This document shows, in pieces, positions 6,440-9,011 of a DNA stretch of 9,011 bases (its first letter is position 1; the number at the start of each line of letters is the position of its first letter). The notes below the pieces were generated by a model. The model searched no databases, was not told the DNA's origin, and worked only from the letters and a program-made list of their open reading frames with translations. The stretch is from PVC group bacterium (GTDB taxonomy: Bacteria; Verrucomicrobiota; Kiritimatiellia; SS1-B-03-39; PXDE01): NCBI GenBank assembly GCA_003566475.1, contig PXDE01000320.1, forward strand, positions 1 through 9,011, written 5' to 3'. A program made the translations under genes and the position numbers.

Positions 6440-6775
6440 TCAGGGCTTGGGCTCAGAGGACCGCGAATCCGGCGGCGGGCTTATGGCCCGTTCGGTCTCG
6501 CTGCCCGTCTGAGTCTTCAGTTCAGGAATCGTCACGGTCAGTTCCTTCCGGATGCCCGGGCCTCTGCCGATGTGGGGATTGGCGTCCAGGATCGCGCGGA
6601 TCCCGCGGGAGACATGCTCGTCTCCGTAGTACTGCCTCGCCAACGCGGCCAGCGTCTCGCCCGGGCGGACGACATGGGTGGCGGGCGGCGTCGGCACCGG
6701 CTCGCCTGACGAGGCGAAACCCGCCGCCGCGAGACCGATGAGCATGCCGATCCGTATCGCGAACCGTCCCTGCAT
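6440..6775 (-). CDS. Small secreted LysM-domain protein
   Basis: 111 residues from the ATG at 6775. Residues 1-22 form a signal peptide (MQGRFAIRIG, then hydrophobic MLIGLAAAGFAS). One LysM domain covers about 34-84: HVVRPGETLAALARQYYGD (34-52), GIRAILDANPHI (58-69) and the final LTVTIP strand (79-84). LysM domains bind N-acetylglucosamine in peptidoglycan, so this is probably a periplasmic, wall-associated protein. The last 27 residues are Pro/Ser/Glu-rich and disordered, with no enzyme domain; it may be an adaptor. An in-frame TTG 36 nt upstream (6811) would add 12 residues, but it is the first three bases of the putative -35 box, so the ATG is preferred. It sits 36 nt behind the GNAT remnant, possibly having lost its former upstream partner. 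Confidence 0.82.
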   Translation of the reverse strand: MQGRFAIRIGMLIGLAAAGFASSGEPVPTPPATHVVRPGETLAALARQYYGDEHVSRGIRAILDANPHIGRGPGIRKELTVTIPELKTQTGSETERAISPPPDSRSSEPKP

Positions 6776-6782
6776 GCCCCCG

Positions 6783-6811
6783 ATCCTATTTCCACCGCCT
6801 TTCGGGGTCAA
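6783..6811 (-). promoter_or_regulatory. Candidate sigma-70 promoter for the LysM gene, predicted leaderless
   Basis: On the minus strand: -35 TTGACC (6806-6811), 17-nt spacer, -10 TAGGAT (6783-6788), then 7 nt to the ATG at 6775. The transcript would start at or next to the A of the ATG. It begins directly after the stop codon of the GNAT remnant (6812-6814), in the 36-nt gap. Confidence 0.5.
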
Positions 6812-7012
6812 TCACCCGAGCTCGAACGAGGTGACGCCGAAGATGCGGTCCACCGGCAGGTCACGGGCCTTCCCCCGGTACATCCGGGCCGTCTCGAAGG
6901 AAACCGTCATCCGGTGACGCTCGGCCAGGCCGACGGCCGCAGGATTGGCCTCCGGCGTGCCAAGGAGGGTGAAGGAATCGCCATCCCTTCCAGGAGGAAG
7001 TGTCTTCCGGCT
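6812..7012 (-). pseudogene. C-terminal remnant of a GNAT-family N-acetyltransferase
   Basis: The open frame between a TGA at 7013-7015 and the stop at 6812-6814 codes for 66 residues. Its last half is recognisable: GTPEANPAAVGLAERHRM (18-35) resembles the GNAT segment where a hydrophobic strand is followed by N-x-x-A-x-x-L-A-E-x-x-G-M, and SFETARMYRG (38-47) plus DRIFGVTSFELG (55-66) is the C-terminal signature of a common GNAT subgroup. The acetyl-CoA binding motif (Q/R-x-x-G-x-G/A) and the whole N-terminal two-thirds are absent; upstream the frame stops and the sequence no longer looks like an acetyltransferase. It is probably a decayed gene. The ATG at residue 35 would give only 32 residues, so translation is unlikely to be useful. 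Confidence 0.6.
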
Positions 7013-7159
7013 TCATGGCGCCGAACTTCTCCGCACCCTTGAGCTTTCCGCTGGATCGGGCGTTCTGGTTCCGCCGCGCGGTTCCCATGGGCGCACGGCG
7101 AAAGCACCCAGTACGATGTACCAGACCAGAGCCAACCCATTCCAGAACCAGACGGCCAT
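7013..7159 (-). other. Possible small or decayed membrane-segment ORF
   Basis: From the ATG at 7159 the minus strand reads 48 residues beginning MAVWFWNGLALVWYIVLGAF, a plausible transmembrane helix, then a Pro/Arg/Ser-rich tail with rare codons. The frame is open upstream to 7618. No ribosome site is seen. After about residue 24 the neighbouring frame (ATG at 7088) looks more protein-like (SSGKLKGAEKFGAMKPED), which suggests a frameshifted relic rather than a live gene. I recognise no family. Confidence 0.2.
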
Positions 7160-7239
7160 GTGAAAAACGAAATCGAACTCAGGCTTCTCCGCCGCCGCCG
7201 GCTTGTTCTGGGGGCAGGGCACGGGGGCAGGCGCCCCAC

Positions 7240-7308
7240 GTGCCACGTCGGGGACATGCTGTTGGCGAGCAGTGGTTTGTGGAGAATGGCGTGCATGGTG
7301 TCTCAGAG
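7240..7308 (+). repeat. Direct repeat copy A (about 70 bp)
   Basis: It shares GTGCCACGTCGGGGACAT exactly with copy B at 7526-7595 and continues at roughly 85% identity through TGGCGAGC, TTGTGG, TGGCGTGCA to TCTCAGAG, with one single-base length difference. Immediately upstream both copies have a GGCACGGG stretch. Copy A sits on the minus-strand side of the divergent region between LysM and TraB. Confidence 0.75.
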
Positions 7309-7408
7309 CAGTTGCCGCCGCTGGCACGCTGGGCCAGCCGGATGGGGGTGAGACGGCTGGCGCGATATGAGTTGTGAGGTGTGGGATGTGGGCCGGTCCC
7401 TCCGTGGC

Positions 7409-7425
7409 CCGGGCTTCTAGCCCGG
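7409..7425. repeat. Short hairpin CCGGGCT-TCT-AGCCCGG
   Basis: A 7-bp perfect stem with a 3-nt loop lies between the two direct repeats. There is no T-tract on either side, so a terminator is not supported. The GGGCTTCTAGCCC type of palindrome is one I associate with dispersed intergenic repeats in PVC bacteria. Confidence 0.4.
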
Positions 7426-7525
7426 AGCTGAGCGAGATATGGTCCCGGTCCGTCCATGAAAAGCGCGTCCGCCGACCCTGGTCGTTCCGGGATCCGGCCT
7501 CGCTCGGGCACGGGCTGGAAGCGCC

Positions 7526-7595
7526 GTGCCACGTCGGGGACATCCTGGTGGCGAGCCGTGGCTTGTGGGGTTTGGCGTGCAATGTTGTCTCAGAG
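7526..7595 (+). repeat. Direct repeat copy B (about 70 bp)
   Basis: Second copy of the repeat at 7240-7308, offset 286-287 bp. It lies about 115 bp upstream of the TraB/GumN start codon. The long open frames across both copies (for example 7013-7618 on the minus strand) are Pro/Ser/Arg-rich and come from the repeats. Confidence 0.75.
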
Positions 7596-7673
7596 CCGAG
7601 CCGCCAGGAATGGCCCACCTGCGGAACGGGCGCAAACAGATGCCGGCGCCGGCGCGCGCATCCCGGTCCGGCG

Positions 7674-7702
7674 TTGCGCGACGGGGCGATTTGGGGCAGG
7701 TT
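7674..7702 (+). promoter_or_regulatory. Weak candidate promoter abutting the TraB/GumN start
   Basis: -35 TTGCGC (7674-7679), 17-nt spacer, CAGGTT (7697-7702), then 6 nt to the ATG at 7709. The boxes are poor, but the geometry matches the two leaderless candidates at 1965-1993 and 6783-6811. GCAGG at 7696-7700 could instead be read as a weak Shine-Dalgarno. Confidence 0.2.
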
Positions 7703-7708
7703 GGCGGC

Positions 7709-8620
7709 ATGAAATCACTGCGACGCTTGCTGACTTTCTGGTTTGTGGTTGCGGTTCTGGCCACCTTGGCCCTGGCTTCCCCCGTGCGGGCGGAGGAACC
7801 GGAGGCCCCGGAACCCGCCCGCACCGTCCTGTGGGCGTTGTCGGGAACGAGCAACACCGTCTATATCCTGGGGTCGATCCATCTGCTGGGGCCCGAGCAC
7901 TATCCGTTGCCTCCGGCCATGGAGGCGGCCTATCGGGACAGCCAGGTGGTGGTCTTCGAGACCGACATGGAGGCCATGGAGGCGCCCGCGTTCCAGCAGG
8001 AGATGCTGCGGCGGGCCATGCTGCCTGCCGACACCACCCTGAAGGAGGAGGTCGCCCCCGAAACCTGGGCGTTTCTGGAGAAGCGGTTCGCCGACGCGCC
8101 GTTCACCCTGGCCGCCTTCCAGCGCTTCCGGCCCTGGATGTGCGCCCTCACCATCACCATGCGCGAGCTCCTGCAGATGGGCCTGCGGCCGGACCTGGGG
8201 GTGGACCGGCATTTCTGGGACCGGGCCGGGGAGGACGAGAAGACCCGGACGTTTCTGGAGCGCCCGGAGTTCCAGCTCGATCTGCTCACGGCCATGGAGC
8301 CGGAGCAGGAGGAGCAGTTTCTGCTGGAGACGGTCCGGCAGGCGGACGAGACCCGCCAGGAGATGCGGCGGCTGGTCCGGGCCTGGCAGACCGGGGACAT
8401 CAGGACCCTGGAGGATCTGGTGGGCAAAGGGTTCGCGGACTATCCCGACCTGGAGAAGCGGTTCCTGACCGACCGGAACCGGGCCTGGATTCCCCGGATC
8501 CTGGAGATGCGGCAGGTCGAGGAGAACGTTCTGGTGGTGGTCGGGGCGGCCCACCTGGTGGGCAAGGACAGCGTGATCGACCTGCTCCGGCGCGGCGGCC
8601 TCCGGGTCGAGCAGAAGTAG
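7709..8620 (+). CDS. Secreted TraB/GumN family protein
   Basis: 303 residues, the usual family length. Residues 1-28 form a signal peptide (MKSLRRLLTF, hydrophobic core, ASPVRA), so the protein is periplasmic or envelope-bound. The N-terminal half-motif VYILGSIHLLGPEHYPLP (51-68), with the G-S-x-H core, and VVVFETDMEAM (80-90) define the family; GVDRHFW (164-170) is the middle D-x-x-F motif; RNRAWIP (256-262) and VVVGAAHLVG (276-285), with G-A-x-H, close the domain, followed by DLLRRGGLRV. These G-x-x-H and E/D residues line the proposed metal site; relatives of the TIKI/TraB superfamily are metalloproteases, but GumN-type bacterial members are mostly uncharacterised, so activity is inferred. 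The ATG at 7709 gives a clean signal peptide; the frame is open to 7526, but that part is repeat sequence. It is probably monocistronic. Confidence 0.92.
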   Translation: MKSLRRLLTFWFVVAVLATLALASPVRAEEPEAPEPARTVLWALSGTSNTVYILGSIHLLGPEHYPLPPAMEAAYRDSQVVVFETDMEAMEAPAFQQEMLRRAMLPADTTLKEEVAPETWAFLEKRFADAPFTLAAFQRFRPWMCALTITMRELLQMGLRPDLGVDRHFWDRAGEDEKTRTFLERPEFQLDLLTAMEPEQEEQFLLETVRQADETRQEMRRLVRAWQTGDIRTLEDLVGKGFADYPDLEKRFLTDRNRAWIPRILEMRQVEENVLVVVGAAHLVGKDSVIDLLRRGGLRVEQK

Positions 8621-8693
8621 CCCCTACGTGCCCTGTTTGGGCCCGCTCCCATCGCACGCGGCCTTAAGCCTGGTCATCCATGAGGACTGCGCT

Positions 8694-8722
8694 TTGCTAA
8701 TTAACATTTATGTTGATATATG
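8694..8722 (+). promoter_or_regulatory. Candidate promoter with a dyad in its spacer
   Basis: -35 TTGCTA (8694-8699), 17-nt spacer, -10 TATATG (8717-8722). The spacer contains AACAT-TT-ATGTT (8703-8714), an inverted repeat that could be an operator. It lies in an AT-rich stretch (about 8690-8820) that stands out from the GC-rich window. The next gene starts at 8934, giving a leader of about 205 nt, which is long. Confidence 0.35.
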
Positions 8723-8739
8723 CGACAAGGCATACACAT

Positions 8740-8799
8740 TTGTTTATGAATGCTGTTCGTTTCCCATTGGTGTAGATTTTTTGTTCTTCCCATAAACAA
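8740..8799. repeat. 9-bp inverted repeat in the AT-rich leader
   Basis: TTGTTTATG (8740-8748) and CATAAACAA (8791-8799) are exact reverse complements 42 nt apart. The loop is T-rich and includes a run of six T. It could form a long-loop stem in the leader RNA or bind a protein; no further function is visible. Confidence 0.4.
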
Positions 8800-8933
8800 C
8801 TGCACGAAAGAAGTTTGCGACTATGGCTGCCCCGGGTTCCCCGGCACTTGGCACAGGCGGTGCTAAGGGTGGGCCGACCTTCGGAGTGAAGCGGACATGG
8901 GGTCCGCGGCCGGAGGATACGGAGAGGCGTGCC

Positions 8934-9011
8934 ATGAGACGTTGGATGCGGACAGGATGGCTGGCGCTGGCGCTGCTGACCGCGGGTGCGGTCGGGGCGG
9001 TGGCCCAGGAG
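8934..9011 (+). CDS. N-terminus of an exported protein, partial at the right edge
   Basis: Only 26 residues are present. MRRWMRTGWLALALLTAGAV is a signal peptide with a basic start and a hydrophobic core, and a likely cut after the final A-V-A. GGAGAGG at 8921-8927 lies 6 nt before the ATG and fixes the start. The mature protein lies outside the window, so no family can be named. The 313-bp region before it holds the AT-rich islet with a candidate promoter. Confidence 0.65.
   Translation, partial: MRRWMRTGWLALALLTAGAVGAVAQE

Noticed and set aside
7715..8554. 279-codon minus-strand open frame
   Set aside because: Antisense to the TraB/GumN gene, whose family motifs are unambiguous.
8744..8935. 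63-codon minus-strand open frame in the AT-rich islet
   Set aside because: No ribosome site, no recognisable motif, and it overlaps the promoter and leader of the gene at 8934.
1..9011. Defence island, phage or conjugative system
   Set aside because: No nuclease, methyltransferase, toxin-antitoxin, integrase or transposase is visible; TraB here is the GumN-type envelope family, not the conjugation pilus protein.

Overview
The window is about two-thirds GC and looks like chromosomal DNA from a Verrucomicrobia or PVC-superphylum relative. The clues are a secreted SLA1-homology (SHD1) protein, a type of domain frequent in Verrucomicrobia and Planctomycetes, and several intergenic inverted-repeat elements of a style I associate with those genomes (for example CCCAGGGT...ACCCTGGG and AACCCCAACGGGGTT). 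The phylum call is an inference; there is no rRNA or marker gene here.

Layout: (1) Positions 1-1956, minus strand: a secreted beta-propeller-like protein followed 11 nt later by a secreted SHD1-domain protein that runs off the left edge, probably one operon. (2) Positions 2054-4314, plus strand: two family-4 glycosyltransferases joined by an ATGA overlap, divergent from region 1 and probably adding successive sugars to one surface glycan. (3) Positions 4315-5045: a 731-bp convergent intergenic region with two inverted-repeat elements, one a MITE-like unit with perfect 23-bp terminal inverted repeats. (4) Positions 5046-5555, minus strand: a cupin lipoprotein with its own promoter. (5) Positions 5556-6439: intergenic, holding a lone copy of the terminal repeat, a 222-bp nested palindromic element and a five-unit tandem array of about 45 bp built on the palindrome CCACGATCGTGG. 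(6) Positions 6440-6775, minus strand: a small secreted LysM protein, directly behind the 66-codon C-terminal remnant of a GNAT acetyltransferase (6812-7012). (7) Positions 7013-7708: mostly non-coding, with an imperfect 70-bp direct repeat at a 286-bp offset. (8) Positions 7709-8620, plus strand: a secreted TraB/GumN-family protein. (9) Positions 8621-8933: an AT-rich islet with a candidate promoter and dyads. (10) Positions 8934-9011: the signal peptide of another exported protein, cut by the window edge.

Nearly every gene apart from the glycosyltransferases is exported (signal peptides or a lipobox), so the window is mainly cell-envelope and periplasmic functions, but no single pathway links all the genes. 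I see no recognisable defence system, CRISPR array, transposase, tRNA or rRNA. The most unusual content is the density and variety of non-coding repeats, and the contrast between genes with a Shine-Dalgarno sequence and genes whose -10 box lies only 7-8 nt from the ATG, suggesting leaderless transcripts.
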